From contig NC_015730.1 in assembly GCF_000154785.2 (NCBI RefSeq), forward strand, positions 620,001 through 684,000: a stretch of 64,000 nucleotides of DNA, given 5' to 3'. The notes under the pieces were generated by a model. That model was not told the DNA's origin. It saw only the letters and a program-made list of their open reading frames with translations, and searched no databases. Position 1 is the first letter of the stretch. The number at the start of each line of letters is the position of its first letter. Position numbers and translations under genes: made by a program. This stretch comes from Roseobacter litoralis Och 149. GTDB lineage: Bacteria > Pseudomonadota > Alphaproteobacteria > Rhodobacterales > Rhodobacteraceae. Below are positions 16,803 through 25,101 of the stretch, in pieces.

Positions 16803-17623
16803 GTGGACAGATCGCGCGACAACAGTGTCTCGAGCCGGTCGATTTCAGCGGCATGCCTCTCGGTCAGAAAAGCAAGCGCATCAGGGGTATCGCGCAGCTT
16901 TGGAACCCGGTCTTTGCTAAAGAGGACCTTGTCGACCAGCGCGCTGTCCTTGAGTTTGCCAAGCACTTTGCTCAGGCCGGCCGCACGTAATGCGACGGCA
17001 CCTTGCTTCAGCATACCGTTCACATAGGGGTTACGCGCCGCGCGGGCCACATTCTTGGCCCCCTCGTCATCCGCGCCAATCAACCGGCGGGACACGCCCA
17101 TGAAATCATGCAACGAATCTGCCGCCGCCTGAGGGTTTGATTTGATGTCGTCAAACCACAGGATATGCGTGTTTTCTTTGCCAAACAGCCGCCAGGATCG
17201 TTCAATCGCGTCGGAATACGCACTGCAGGTCGACAAAAGGCGGTGCGCGGTATCGGCCTCCTGCTCAAGCGAACCGCGGGCCTGTCCTGTGCGCAACAGA
17301 TGCTGATACGCAGACCAGTCGCGCTCTGCTGGGTTGCGCAACGAAAAGAAAACCCGCGCATCTGGAATGTGTTTCGCAAGCCGCTCTGCTGCTTCGGGAA
17401 CAAAAAGGTAGTCCGTGGTCAGATCACATCGTGCCGTCTGCTCGGGCGTTGCCTGATCATAAAGCTGTTCGTACCAGTCGATCCCGCGATCATAGAAATC
17501 CGTAAAAAACTGCACGTATTTCCCGTCTGGAACAAAAACCTCGGGGTGCGCGGCCAGGAGACTGTAAATCCAGGAAGAGCCTGCTTTTGGTGGGCCGCCG
17601 TAAAAATAATTGGGTAGCGTCAT
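16784..17623 (-). CDS. PAPS-dependent sulfotransferase
   Basis: A 279-residue sulfotransferase. The 5'-phosphosulfate loop GPPKAGSSWIYSLL lies at the N-terminus (residues 10-23), and the 3'-phosphate site is in FFSLRNPAERDWSAYQH. It belongs to the heparan N-sulfotransferase-like group commonly found in marine bacterial polysaccharide loci. It is the first gene of an operon with the polymerase and flippase, which ties it to the polysaccharide. It shares little beyond the PAPS motifs with the other sulfotransferase at 13.2-14.2 kb, so the two probably modify different positions. Confidence 0.87.
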   Translation of the reverse strand: MTLPNYFYGGPPKAGSSWIYSLLAAHPEVFVPDGKYVQFFTDFYDRGIDWYEQLYDQATPEQTARCDLTTDYLFVPEAAERLAKHIPDARVFFSLRNPAERDWSAYQHLLRTGQARGSLEQEADTAHRLLSTCSAYSDAIERSWRLFGKENTHILWFDDIKSNPQAAADSLHDFMGVSRRLIGADDEGAKNVARAARNPYVNGMLKQGAVALRAAGLSKVLGKLKDSALVDKVLFSKDRVPKLRDTPDALAFLTERHAAEIDRLETLLSRDLSTWRGRP

Positions 17624-17928
17624 CGCACAATGCCTATCCGTCAGTCTTTGCGTGGTGTCCCACAGGGCTTACATCTTAACGCCTGCAGGGCGCAAGCAAT
17701 GGCAAGCAGATTCGCGCCCAATAGGTTAATAATGCCGATAACCTGAGCGTCTTTCTCTCTTCTCGCGTGCATTTGACGCCCAATTGGACGGAAAAGCCAT
17801 TTGCTCTTTCATGCCCTAACAAACAGCCTTATTAACGCGGCAGATAATTTTTGGCTTCATACGGGGCCAGCGGACGCCGGTATGAAATTGTCGGCATGGC
17901 AATACAAAGTGATGATTGAGTAATCCAG
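17624..17928. promoter_or_regulatory. Divergent intergenic region
   Basis: A 305-base gap between the divergent sulfotransferase and tyrosine kinase genes. It must hold promoters for both polysaccharide transcripts. AT-rich parts occur around 17720-17740 and 17815-17850, but no clear -35/-10 pair or long inverted repeat stands out. Confidence 0.4.
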
Positions 17929-19995
17929 ATGCATTATACGCCCAGAAACACCTTCCCTGAACAGCCCGACCAAGATGATTCTCCGGTTGGGATCGTGGCG
18001 TTGTGGCGACTTTTGTGGTGTAACAAGCTGCGTATTTTGCTACCGGCTTTCATCCTGACGTTGCTAACCGCGATTTTGGTGTTGCGATCGCCCGATACCT
18101 ATACCGCCGAGGCGCAGATGCTTCTGGCGCGCGGGAATCTGGAAATCGTCGAGTTTGACAGTGCCGGCGACATCGAGGTGACGCAGGGGGCGATCGTAAA
18201 CGCATTGACCATTCTGGGGTCGCGCAGCCTAGCGCTTCAGGTGATCGAGCGGTTGGATCTGACCAATGATCCCGAGGTGAACCCGAATATCGCGATCCTC
18301 GAAGACGATCCTGAGGCAGAGATTTACCCCGACAGCATCGTGCGTCAGTTCGCTTTGGACTGGCTGGCCTCGATCACGCAAGTCAGCATTTTGCCGGGAA
18401 CAAATGTGATCGTGCTGCGAGCAACGACGACTGTACCGGAAAAATCTGCAGCCATCGCGAATGCCTATCTCGATGCCTATCTCGACTACCAACTGGAACG
18501 TGGGCAAAGCGAAACGGAACGCGCTGCCGGTGCCCTCAGAACGCGGGTCAACGAACTGCGCTTGCGTCTGGAGGCTGATCAGGCGCTTTTGCAGGATTAT
18601 AGTGCGGGTGCCACCAGTTCCGCGATGGAATCCGCCAACGATCTGGCAGGCGAAACCGTGAACGTCCGGTCAAGACTGGAGAGCACACAGGCGTCGCTGG
18701 ATGAACTGGACACCGCACTTGCAGTGCTGAACGCCACATCTGCGAGCGATTTCCAAGCGGTGCGGGATGCGCTTGATCAAAACGAAACACTCTTGCGCAT
18801 GGAGCGGACCAATCTGGGTCGGGCCATTGGTGCGGACACCCTTGCGCAGGACGTTGAGACGCTGCTCGGCGCGTTGCAGACAGAGCGCTCAAGGTTCGAA
18901 CAGTTGAACACGGCGCTGCGCAATGGACTTGATGCCATTGAGGAACGGATTGCCGAAGCCAACGCCTTCATGGTCGGTCTGCGGCAGTTGGAGGTAGAGG
19001 TTGAAACCACGTCGCAGGTCTATGAAAGCTCACTGGCCCGTCTCAAGGAGCTGTCGATCCAAACCGGATTGCGGGATGCCGGTGCGCAGGTTCTCGCCAC
19101 GGCCGAAGCGCCCTTGCGTACGGATGCCCAGGGGCGTCGTCGCATGGTGGCCATCGCGGCTGTTCTGGGTCTCTTTATCGGCATCGCGCATGTGTTGGTG
19201 CGCGAAGCCGCGAACGACCGCGTGCGCCGCGTCTCCGAGCTGGCGGAAATCACGGGCAGCGATTGTGTCGTTCAGCTGCCCTCGGCGCACGGTGGCAAAG
19301 GGGGTAAAAACCTATCTGGAACGCTGGATTTGTCCTCTAAAGAGGCGTCGCCCTTCCTTGATGGTATACGCGCCTTGCGCCATCGGCTTGTATCTAGCGC
19401 GGACGCAACCGGGCCGCTTGTTGCCGGTGTTTTCTCGTCGCTGCCGAGTGAAGGTAAATCGTTGGTCACGCAAGCGCTGGCGCATAGCTTTTCCAAGATT
19501 GACCGCAGCGTGATCGTTGTTGACGGGGACATGCGCTCGGGCACTTTGTCCAAAAGTCTTGGAATTACCCCCGATCAACCCGGCCTGCATGAGGTCATCG
19601 CCGGAGAGGTCGATCCTTCGGATGCGATTATAACGCAATCCTCCGGGTTTGATTTGCTGCCAAGCGGTCAGTCACAGGTCAATCCGGCCGACCTTCTGGA
19701 GGTGGAGCGGTTCTCGCAATTGATCGAAGCGCTGCGCCAGAGGTATGAAATCATCATCTTTGACACCCCGCCCGTTCTCAGCGTGCCGGATGCTTCCAGA
19801 ATTGCGGCGCATTTAAATGCACATGTTTTGGTGACGGCCTATGATCGCAGCCCCCGCGCCGCTGTGCGCGAGACTGTTGCAGCGCTTGAATCCGCAAAAG
19901 TAGAACGCCATGTCGTTGCCTTTTGCGATGCGCCCGAAGCATTCGGTAAAAACTATGGTGCCTCAAAAGGTGCTTTTGCCAGATACTGGACATAA
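17929..19995 (+). CDS. Wzc-like polysaccharide chain-length protein with tyrosine kinase domain
   Basis: A 688-residue protein with the two parts of a Wzc-type autokinase. A Wzz domain lies between membrane helices at about residues 35-55 and 405-425, with a long coiled periplasmic section. The cytoplasmic BY-kinase domain has Walker A in LPSEGKS (505-511), Walker A' in VIVVDGDMR (529-536 approx.) and Walker B in IIFDTPP (609-615). It controls polymer length and export with the Wza-like protein. The C-terminal tyrosine cluster is short: only Tyr676 and Tyr686 lie in the last 15 residues, against five to seven in E. coli Wzc. The gene stands alone on its strand. Confidence 0.9.
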   Translation: MHYTPRNTFPEQPDQDDSPVGIVALWRLLWCNKLRILLPAFILTLLTAILVLRSPDTYTAEAQMLLARGNLEIVEFDSAGDIEVTQGAIVNALTILGSRSLALQVIERLDLTNDPEVNPNIAILEDDPEAEIYPDSIVRQFALDWLASITQVSILPGTNVIVLRATTTVPEKSAAIANAYLDAYLDYQLERGQSETERAAGALRTRVNELRLRLEADQALLQDYSAGATSSAMESANDLAGETVNVRSRLESTQASLDELDTALAVLNATSASDFQAVRDALDQNETLLRMERTNLGRAIGADTLAQDVETLLGALQTERSRFEQLNTALRNGLDAIEERIAEANAFMVGLRQLEVEVETTSQVYESSLARLKELSIQTGLRDAGAQVLATAEAPLRTDAQGRRRMVAIAAVLGLFIGIAHVLVREAANDRVRRVSELAEITGSDCVVQLPSAHGGKGGKNLSGTLDLSSKEASPFLDGIRALRHRLVSSADATGPLVAGVFSSLPSEGKSLVTQALAHSFSKIDRSVIVVDGDMRSGTLSKSLGITPDQPGLHEVIAGEVDPSDAIITQSSGFDLLPSGQSQVNPADLLEVERFSQLIEALRQRYEIIIFDTPPVLSVPDASRIAAHLNAHVLVTAYDRSPRAAVRETVAALESAKVERHVVAFCDAPEAFGKNYGASKGAFARYWT

Positions 19996-20124
19996 CGGGC
20001 TGCGCCTCGACGGTGTTTTGCAAAACATGTGCAAGGTGTGCGTTTTGCATGTGAGCGGGGCGCGGTCACTGTTGTTTCCAGACGAGAGACCTGCTGCGCG
20101 GGGACCGAAAGCCAAGGGTGATTT

Positions 20125-20757
20125 ATGGACTATCCCGAACTGATCAAAGCTTTCGGTGCGCTGTTTGCCATCATGAACCCCTTCGTGAACCTGCCGATAT
20201 TTCTGGCGCTTACGGCGGGCTTTACCGTCGCACAGCAGCGCACACTTGCTGTGAAAGTCACGGTTTTTTCAGCCGTTATGTGCACTGTCATCCTGATTGC
20301 AGGCCAACAGATCATCGGATTTTTCGGCATCACCATTGACGAGTTTCGCATCGCCGGCGGCATCGTGCTGTCACATATCGCCTGGTCGATGTTGAACGGC
20401 AACAGCGTGACATCCCATCAGGGCACGGAACAAGAACAAGACCATATGCAAGACTTAACCGGGCTTGCGTTTTACCCGATCACATTTCCGGTGATTGTCG
20501 GGCCGGGCACCATCGCCACACTGATCATTTATGCCGGACACACGACGGGCCTCAATACCATGCTCGCCCTTGGTGGGATCGTCGGCGTCATCCTGACCTT
20601 ATTGTTCGTTGTGCTCTTTTTTGCATCCTTTTTCGGTAAGGTTCTCAGCGATACGATGCGTGTGATTATGACACGGCTCATGGGAATGACCTTGTTGGCC
20701 ATTGCGGTCGAAATGATTGTTGCGGGGGGCAAGGCCGTGCTTCCCGGGTTGGCCTGA
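20125..20757 (+). CDS. MarC family membrane protein
   Basis: A 210-residue polytopic protein of the MarC (UPF0056) family with six predicted membrane segments. The family pattern is visible in FAIMNPFVNLPIFLAL near the start, RIAGGIVL in the middle and PITFPVIVGPGTIATLI before the fourth helix. The cellular function is not established; the original link to multiple antibiotic resistance was not upheld. It follows the kinase gene by 129 bases and may have its own promoter there; the next gene starts 94 bases after it. Confidence 0.88.
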   Translation: MDYPELIKAFGALFAIMNPFVNLPIFLALTAGFTVAQQRTLAVKVTVFSAVMCTVILIAGQQIIGFFGITIDEFRIAGGIVLSHIAWSMLNGNSVTSHQGTEQEQDHMQDLTGLAFYPITFPVIVGPGTIATLIIYAGHTTGLNTMLALGGIVGVILTLLFVVLFFASFFGKVLSDTMRVIMTRLMGMTLLAIAVEMIVAGGKAVLPGLA

Positions 20758-20851
20758 TGCTGCGGACGGTATCTGCGGGTTCATACGGGCAACGTTTTTT
20801 AGTGACTGGCGGCGAAGGAACCGAGTTTACAGTGAAACCGAAGTCCAAACT

Positions 20852-21535
20852 GTGAAAATTGCAAGCTACAACATTCGAAAGGCTGTTGGTCTCGACTGGC
20901 GGCGTGACCCGGAGCGGGTCGCGGATGTTCTGCTTGAGATCGACGCGGATGTTGTTGTTTTACAAGAGGCTGACCGCAGAACCGGCACGCGGGCAGGGGT
21001 GCTGCCGATCGAACGGTTGGAAAGTGAACTGGGTTATCTGTTGCCTGACTTTTCCATCCGCGCGCTCAGCCACGGGTGGCACGGGAACACGATACTGTTG
21101 CGATCCCACTATGACAGCCACGCCGCGCGCCGCATTGATCTGCCGTCGATTGATCCGCGCGGGGCTGTCTCTGTGCAGATCGCTGACCCCTGTGTTGAGA
21201 TTATCGGCGTGCACCTTGGCCTGACACCGGGGACGCGGCGCAAACAGGTTGATGTGCTCAGGCAGGTTTTGCAGGGTCAAACCCATCCCGTGATACTTGC
21301 CGGGGATTTCAACGAATGGAACCTCAAGCGGCTTGATTTTGGCTCAGATGCGCAGATCGTCTCACCGGGTCTGAGCTTTCACGCCGCCCGTCCCAGAGCG
21401 GCGCTTGATCTGTTTGTGCTTGGCCCCGGTCTGCGCGTTGTGTCTTCGCATGTGCACAAGTCTACACTTGCGGTACGCGCGTCAGATCACCTACCAATTG
21501 TGATCACCGTGGATTTCACAAAGGCCGAGCCATGA
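20852..21535 (+). CDS. Endonuclease/exonuclease/phosphatase family protein
   Basis: A 227-residue metal-dependent hydrolase of the EEP superfamily. The core motifs are SYNIRKAVG at the start, LQEADRR (the metal-binding Glu), AGDFNEWN and SDHLPIV at the end. The GTG at 20852 is chosen because the homology begins with VKIASYNIR; a longer frame runs back into the MarC gene. Its stop overlaps the start of the cardiolipin synthase gene (ATGA), so the two are co-translated, an arrangement seen in other proteobacteria (ybhP-clsB of E. coli). The substrate may be a phospholipid head group or nucleic acid; this cannot be told here. Confidence 0.85.
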   Translation: MKIASYNIRKAVGLDWRRDPERVADVLLEIDADVVVLQEADRRTGTRAGVLPIERLESELGYLLPDFSIRALSHGWHGNTILLRSHYDSHAARRIDLPSIDPRGAVSVQIADPCVEIIGVHLGLTPGTRRKQVDVLRQVLQGQTHPVILAGDFNEWNLKRLDFGSDAQIVSPGLSFHAARPRAALDLFVLGPGLRVVSSHVHKSTLAVRASDHLPIVITVDFTKAEP

Positions 21536-22962
21536 CCTTGCTTTTGCTGGCGCACTTTATGATCGTTACTGCTTTCACGGTGCGCATTCTGTTGCGCGAT
21601 GACCTGTCGCCGCCTGCGCGGCTGGCGTGGTTTATCATTCTCGCCGTTGTCCCTTATGTTGGCAGCGGGCTTTACTTTCTGTTTGGTGAGGTTGACCTCG
21701 GCCATCACGCGGAAAAGCGGCACAAACAGGTTTTTGATGAAATACGACCACAGGCAGGCGTGATCTTTGGCGACTCGGGGGGCTGCGAGGCCCTGATCGA
21801 CCCCTACTACCAATCCGCATTCCGCTACGCGAGTTCTATCAACGGGTTCTTTCCCATGGCAGGTAATCAGGCGGAATTGATGGCGGATGAACGTGCCACC
21901 AATGCCGCCATGATCGCCGATATTGATCGCGCCCAAAGCCACGTACATGTGCTGTATTACATCTGGCTGACGGACGGCACCGGCACTGAGGTGGCGCAAG
22001 CCTTAATGCGCGCGTCTAAACGCGGGGTGACATGTCGTGCCATGGCCGACGGGCTGGGATCGCGCGCGCTGATCAGATCGCCGCTGTGGACGCAGATGAA
22101 AGAGGCAGGCGTTCAGGTCGCCGTGACACTGCCGCTCAACCGCCCCATCCTCACACTGCTGACCAGCCGGATAGATTTGCGCAACCACCGCAAGATCACC
22201 GTCATTGATGGCGAGATCACCTATTGCGGCAGCCGCAACTGTGCCGATCCGGAGTTTCTGCCAAAGGCCCGGTTTGGGCCATGGGTGGACATCATGCTGC
22301 GCTTTCAGGGGCCCGTGGTTGCGCAGAACCAATTGCTGTTCATCAGCGATTGGATGCAGGCCACCGGCGAAGCATTCGATCCCGGTGCCTTGAAGGTCGA
22401 GTGTCTTTCCCCCGGCTTCCCGGCCCATGCAATCGGGGATGGCCCGACAGAACGCAACGGCGCAACACCGCAGTTGTTTTCCAGCCTTTTCAACTGCGCG
22501 CAGAGCACGATAACGCTGACCACACCTTATTTCGTGCCGGATGCGACGGTTCTGGATGCGCTCTGTGCAGCGGCTCATCGCGGCGTGCGTGTAACGCTGA
22601 TCTTTCCGCAAAAGAATGACAGCTGGATCGTGGCCGCCGCCAGCCGCGGCTATTATCGCAGGCTGCTGTCATCCGGGTGTCATATCCACGAGTTCAAAGC
22701 GGGGCTGCTCCATGCCAAGACGCTGACAATAGACGATAAAGTGACGCTGATCGGCTCCTCCAATCTGGATTTGCGCAGTTTCGATCTGAACTATGAAAAC
22801 AACGTGCTTTTGCAGGACGCCCGCATCACGCAAGCGGTCTGTGACAGGCAGGCCGGGTATATCGCGCAATCCGATCCTGTGCTGCTTGAAGCGGTGCGCA
22901 CATGGCCCCGACACGAACGCATCTGGCACAATGTCATCGCCACCATCGGCCCCGTGTTGTGA
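21532..22962 (+). CDS. Cardiolipin synthase (phospholipase D family)
   Basis: A 476-residue enzyme with two N-terminal membrane segments (about residues 1-20 and 35-55) of the PLDc_N type and two HKD motifs: NHRKITVIDG near residue 220 and HAKTLTIDD near residue 395, each followed by a GSxN sequence. It joins two phosphatidylglycerol molecules, or phosphatidylglycerol and another donor, into cardiolipin at the inner membrane. It overlaps the EEP protein gene by four bases. The two-transmembrane architecture fits ClsA-type enzymes better than ClsB. Confidence 0.9.
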   Translation: MTLLLLAHFMIVTAFTVRILLRDDLSPPARLAWFIILAVVPYVGSGLYFLFGEVDLGHHAEKRHKQVFDEIRPQAGVIFGDSGGCEALIDPYYQSAFRYASSINGFFPMAGNQAELMADERATNAAMIADIDRAQSHVHVLYYIWLTDGTGTEVAQALMRASKRGVTCRAMADGLGSRALIRSPLWTQMKEAGVQVAVTLPLNRPILTLLTSRIDLRNHRKITVIDGEITYCGSRNCADPEFLPKARFGPWVDIMLRFQGPVVAQNQLLFISDWMQATGEAFDPGALKVECLSPGFPAHAIGDGPTERNGATPQLFSSLFNCAQSTITLTTPYFVPDATVLDALCAAAHRGVRVTLIFPQKNDSWIVAAASRGYYRRLLSSGCHIHEFKAGLLHAKTLTIDDKVTLIGSSNLDLRSFDLNYENNVLLQDARITQAVCDRQAGYIAQSDPVLLEAVRTWPRHERIWHNVIATIGPVL

Positions 22963-22987
22963 TTGATCCGGCCCAAGGCGTCATGCC

Positions 22988-24139
22988 CTATGATATTGCC
23001 GCATGAACCGCGCGCGCGATGATGCGTTCCTCATCCGTCGGGATGACCATCACGCGTGTTGATCCCGTGCCGATATCGCGCGCATTGCGCTGGTTTTGCT
23101 TTGGGTCAACCGTAATGTTCAGGTACTCCAGCCCCTCAACGATGCGGCTGCGGATAGGGGCTGCGTTTTCCCCGATGCCCCCGCAGAAGATCAGCGCATC
23201 AATCCCCCCCAGCACCGCCGTCAGCGCCCCGATTTCGCGCCGGGCGCGGAATACGTAGTAGTCGATTGCTTCGCGCGCCTGCGGATCATCCGAGGCCAGT
23301 AGTTCGCGCATATCGCTGGTGATCCCCGACAGGCCCAACAGCCCGCTTTTAGAATAGAGCATCTCCATCACTTCAAGGGGGGCCATGCCCTTTTGCGTGA
23401 GCAGATACAGCACCACACCGGGGTCGATCTGGCCGCAGCGGGTGCCCATGGGCAAACCATCCAATGCCGAAAATCCCATGGTGGACCCGACGCTTTTTCC
23501 GTTGGTAATCGCACACATAGACGCCCCGTTGCCCAGATGCGCAATCACCAGCCGCCCTTTGTGCAGGTCGGGGTAGGTGGTTTTGATGACCCCAGTGATG
23601 TATTCATAGCTGACCCCGTGAAACCCGTAGCGCCGCACACCTTCGTCATAAAAGGCGCGCGGCAGGGCAAAGGTGTCATTGACCCACGGATGGCCCCGGT
23701 GAAACGCCGTGTCAAAACACCCGATCTGAACAGAATCCGGAAAGGCCGCGCGCGCCGCTTCAACCCCGGCCAGGTTATGGGGCTGATGGAGCGGTGCGAG
23801 CGGGTTGAACCGGGCAAGCGCCGCCATCACATCGCCGGTCAGCAGCGTGGGTTTCGTAAAATCCGTGCCGCCATGCACAATCCTGTGGCCCACCCCGTGG
23901 ATGGGCAACCCGGTTATATGCGGTGCCAGCGCCTTGATAACATGATCCAGCGCGGCAGCGGGCGTGGGGGCCGATACCTTCTGTTTGGTTTTTCCCTCGC
24001 TGGTGTTCAGGATCAACAGCGCGTTGTCGCCAATTTCATCGACTTGACCGTAGAGCAGCATCTGGGGTTCCGGCGCATCCCGGTAAAGCCCGAATTTCAG
24101 CGATGACGAGCCGGTGTTTAATGTGAGGATACCGCTCAT
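22988..24139 (-). CDS. ackA: Acetate kinase
   Basis: A 383-residue kinase interconverting acetate and acetyl phosphate with ATP. The family signatures are LTLNTGSSSLKF at the N-terminus, GHRIVHGG (substrate His region), and CFDTAFHRGHP followed by HLGNGAS. ATG 24139 is the start of homology; the open frame continues 191 codons further upstream with low-complexity residues through the riboswitch region, and is not real. In roseobacters this enzyme is often paired with phosphate acetyltransferase after sulfoacetaldehyde acetyltransferase; no pta is next to it here. It is divergent from the cobalamin operon and converges with the cardiolipin synthase gene. Confidence 0.93.
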   Translation of the reverse strand: MSGILTLNTGSSSLKFGLYRDAPEPQMLLYGQVDEIGDNALLILNTSEGKTKQKVSAPTPAAALDHVIKALAPHITGLPIHGVGHRIVHGGTDFTKPTLLTGDVMAALARFNPLAPLHQPHNLAGVEAARAAFPDSVQIGCFDTAFHRGHPWVNDTFALPRAFYDEGVRRYGFHGVSYEYITGVIKTTYPDLHKGRLVIAHLGNGASMCAITNGKSVGSTMGFSALDGLPMGTRCGQIDPGVVLYLLTQKGMAPLEVMEMLYSKSGLLGLSGITSDMRELLASDDPQAREAIDYYVFRARREIGALTAVLGGIDALIFCGGIGENAAPIRSRIVEGLEYLNITVDPKQNQRNARDIGTGSTRVMVIPTDEERIIARAVHAAIS

Positions 24140-24448
24140 GTGGCGGCGACCCGGCGGAACAAAGCGACGATTGCGCGATACGAAACGCGCATGTGCATCC
24201 GATCCGCGCGGCTTGTCAGTGTGTTTGGCACATGGCCTCCGAATGTGGGGCCGGCGGTCTGAACACCGGCGTGTTTTCTGATGGTTATAGTTGCAGCCTC
24301 GTGATCCGCTGTCACGCGGGTATCTGGCGGCACCCTGTGGCGTGGTGAAACACGCGTACTTTACCGCCAGTTGGCCAATCAGAAAGCGATAATCGCCGGA
24401 CAAGGCGGTGCGCCATTGACTTCCCACGCCATCGCTGGAAAATGCAGG
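24140..24448. promoter_or_regulatory. Divergent region between ackA and the cobalamin riboswitch
   Basis: A 309-base stretch that must hold the ackA promoter on the minus strand and the promoter of the riboswitch-led operon on the plus strand. I see no clear consensus pair. Open frames through it on the minus strand have no recognisable features. Confidence 0.35.
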
Positions 24449-24622
24449 GCACGATGGTTGTTCCGGTTCAGGCCGGGACATAAAAGGGAACGCGGTGAAA
24501 TGCCGTGGCTGCCCCCGCAACTGTAAGCGAAGAGTGCCTCTGTCGCACGCCACTGACCGAAAGACGGGTTGGGAAGGCAAAAGAGGCGCGGTGACCCGCG
24601 AGCCAGGAGACCTGCCATCACA
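24449..24622 (+). promoter_or_regulatory. Cobalamin riboswitch
   Basis: An adenosylcobalamin-type aptamer upstream of the cobalamin operon. In order it has a GGTTCAGGCCGGGA entry, AGGGAA, GGTGAAATGCCGTGGC, GCCCCCGCAACTGTAAGCG, GCCACTGACC, GGTTGGGAAGGC and the B12 box AGCCAGGAGACCTGCC at about 24601-24616. These are the conserved blocks of the class. Repression would act on transcription or on the translation start about 40 bases downstream; no T-run terminator follows the aptamer, so control of translation is more likely. Edges are approximate. Confidence 0.95.
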
Positions 24623-24665
24623 AACGCAACATAAGACCGGGCGGGGTGCTCCGGAAAGGAATGAT

Positions 24666-24731
24666 ATGATGACGGCACATGCTGTTTTAACGGACAATGA
24701 TGTAACCTGCACTGGCCGCCCCCATGGGTGA
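24666..24731 (+). CDS. Possible 21-residue leader peptide of the cobalamin operon
   Basis: A short open frame starting MMTAHAVLTD behind a good ribosome binding site (GGAAAGGA ending at 24660), just after the riboswitch. It ends in TGA at 24729-24731, eight bases past the start of the DUF1636 gene, whose own start has no good ribosome binding site. Translation of the small frame could thus carry ribosomes to the DUF1636 start, and the riboswitch could act on this ribosome binding site. The peptide matches no family I know and may have no role of its own. Confidence 0.35.
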   Translation: MMTAHAVLTDNDVTCTGRPHG

Positions 24732-25101
24732 GCGCACAGAGATACTGGTGTGCATCAAATGCAAACGCGGCACCGACGTCACCGACGACGGCGAACGTCC
24801 GGGCCAGCGCTTGTTTGATGAATTGCAATCGCGCGGTCTGCCCGAGGGGCTGGAACTGCGGGCGGTGGAATGTTTGCAAAACTGCGATTCCGGGTGTTCC
24901 GTCGCGCTGCGGGGGGGCGGGGCCAAATGGACCTATCTGTACGGAAACCTGCATGAGGCGTCGCATCTGGACACGCTGATAGAGGGGGCCGCCCTTTATC
25001 ATGAGACCAGTGATGGTCTGATCCCGTGGCGCACCCGCCCGGAACATTTCAAACGTAACTGTATCGCGCGCATACCGCCGCTGGAGGACAACAATGGCTG
25101 A
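24724..25101 (+). CDS. DUF1636 family protein (cobalamin-operon metal protein)
   Basis: A 125-residue protein of the DUF1636 family, related to thioredoxin-like [2Fe-2S] ferredoxins. It starts with LVCIKCKRG and has VECLQNCDSGCSVAL, giving four to five cysteines spaced as for a metal or Fe-S site. Members regularly sit beside cobW and cobN in alphaproteobacteria, so a role in cobalt handling or electron supply is likely but unproven. It overlaps the cobW start by eight bases and is the first full gene behind the riboswitch. The annotated ATG lies in a CCCATGGG context without a ribosome binding site. Confidence 0.8.
   Translation: MGERTEILVCIKCKRGTDVTDDGERPGQRLFDELQSRGLPEGLELRAVECLQNCDSGCSVALRGGGAKWTYLYGNLHEASHLDTLIEGAALYHETSDGLIPWRTRPEHFKRNCIARIPPLEDNNG

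Noticed and set aside
20015..20026. Palindrome GTTTTGCAAAAC behind the tyrosine kinase gene
   Set aside because: Short, AT-rich, without loop or T run; not enough to call a terminator.
24140..24712. Long N-terminal extension of the acetate kinase frame
   Set aside because: It crosses the riboswitch, has unlikely residue composition, and homology starts only at residue 192 of the frame.
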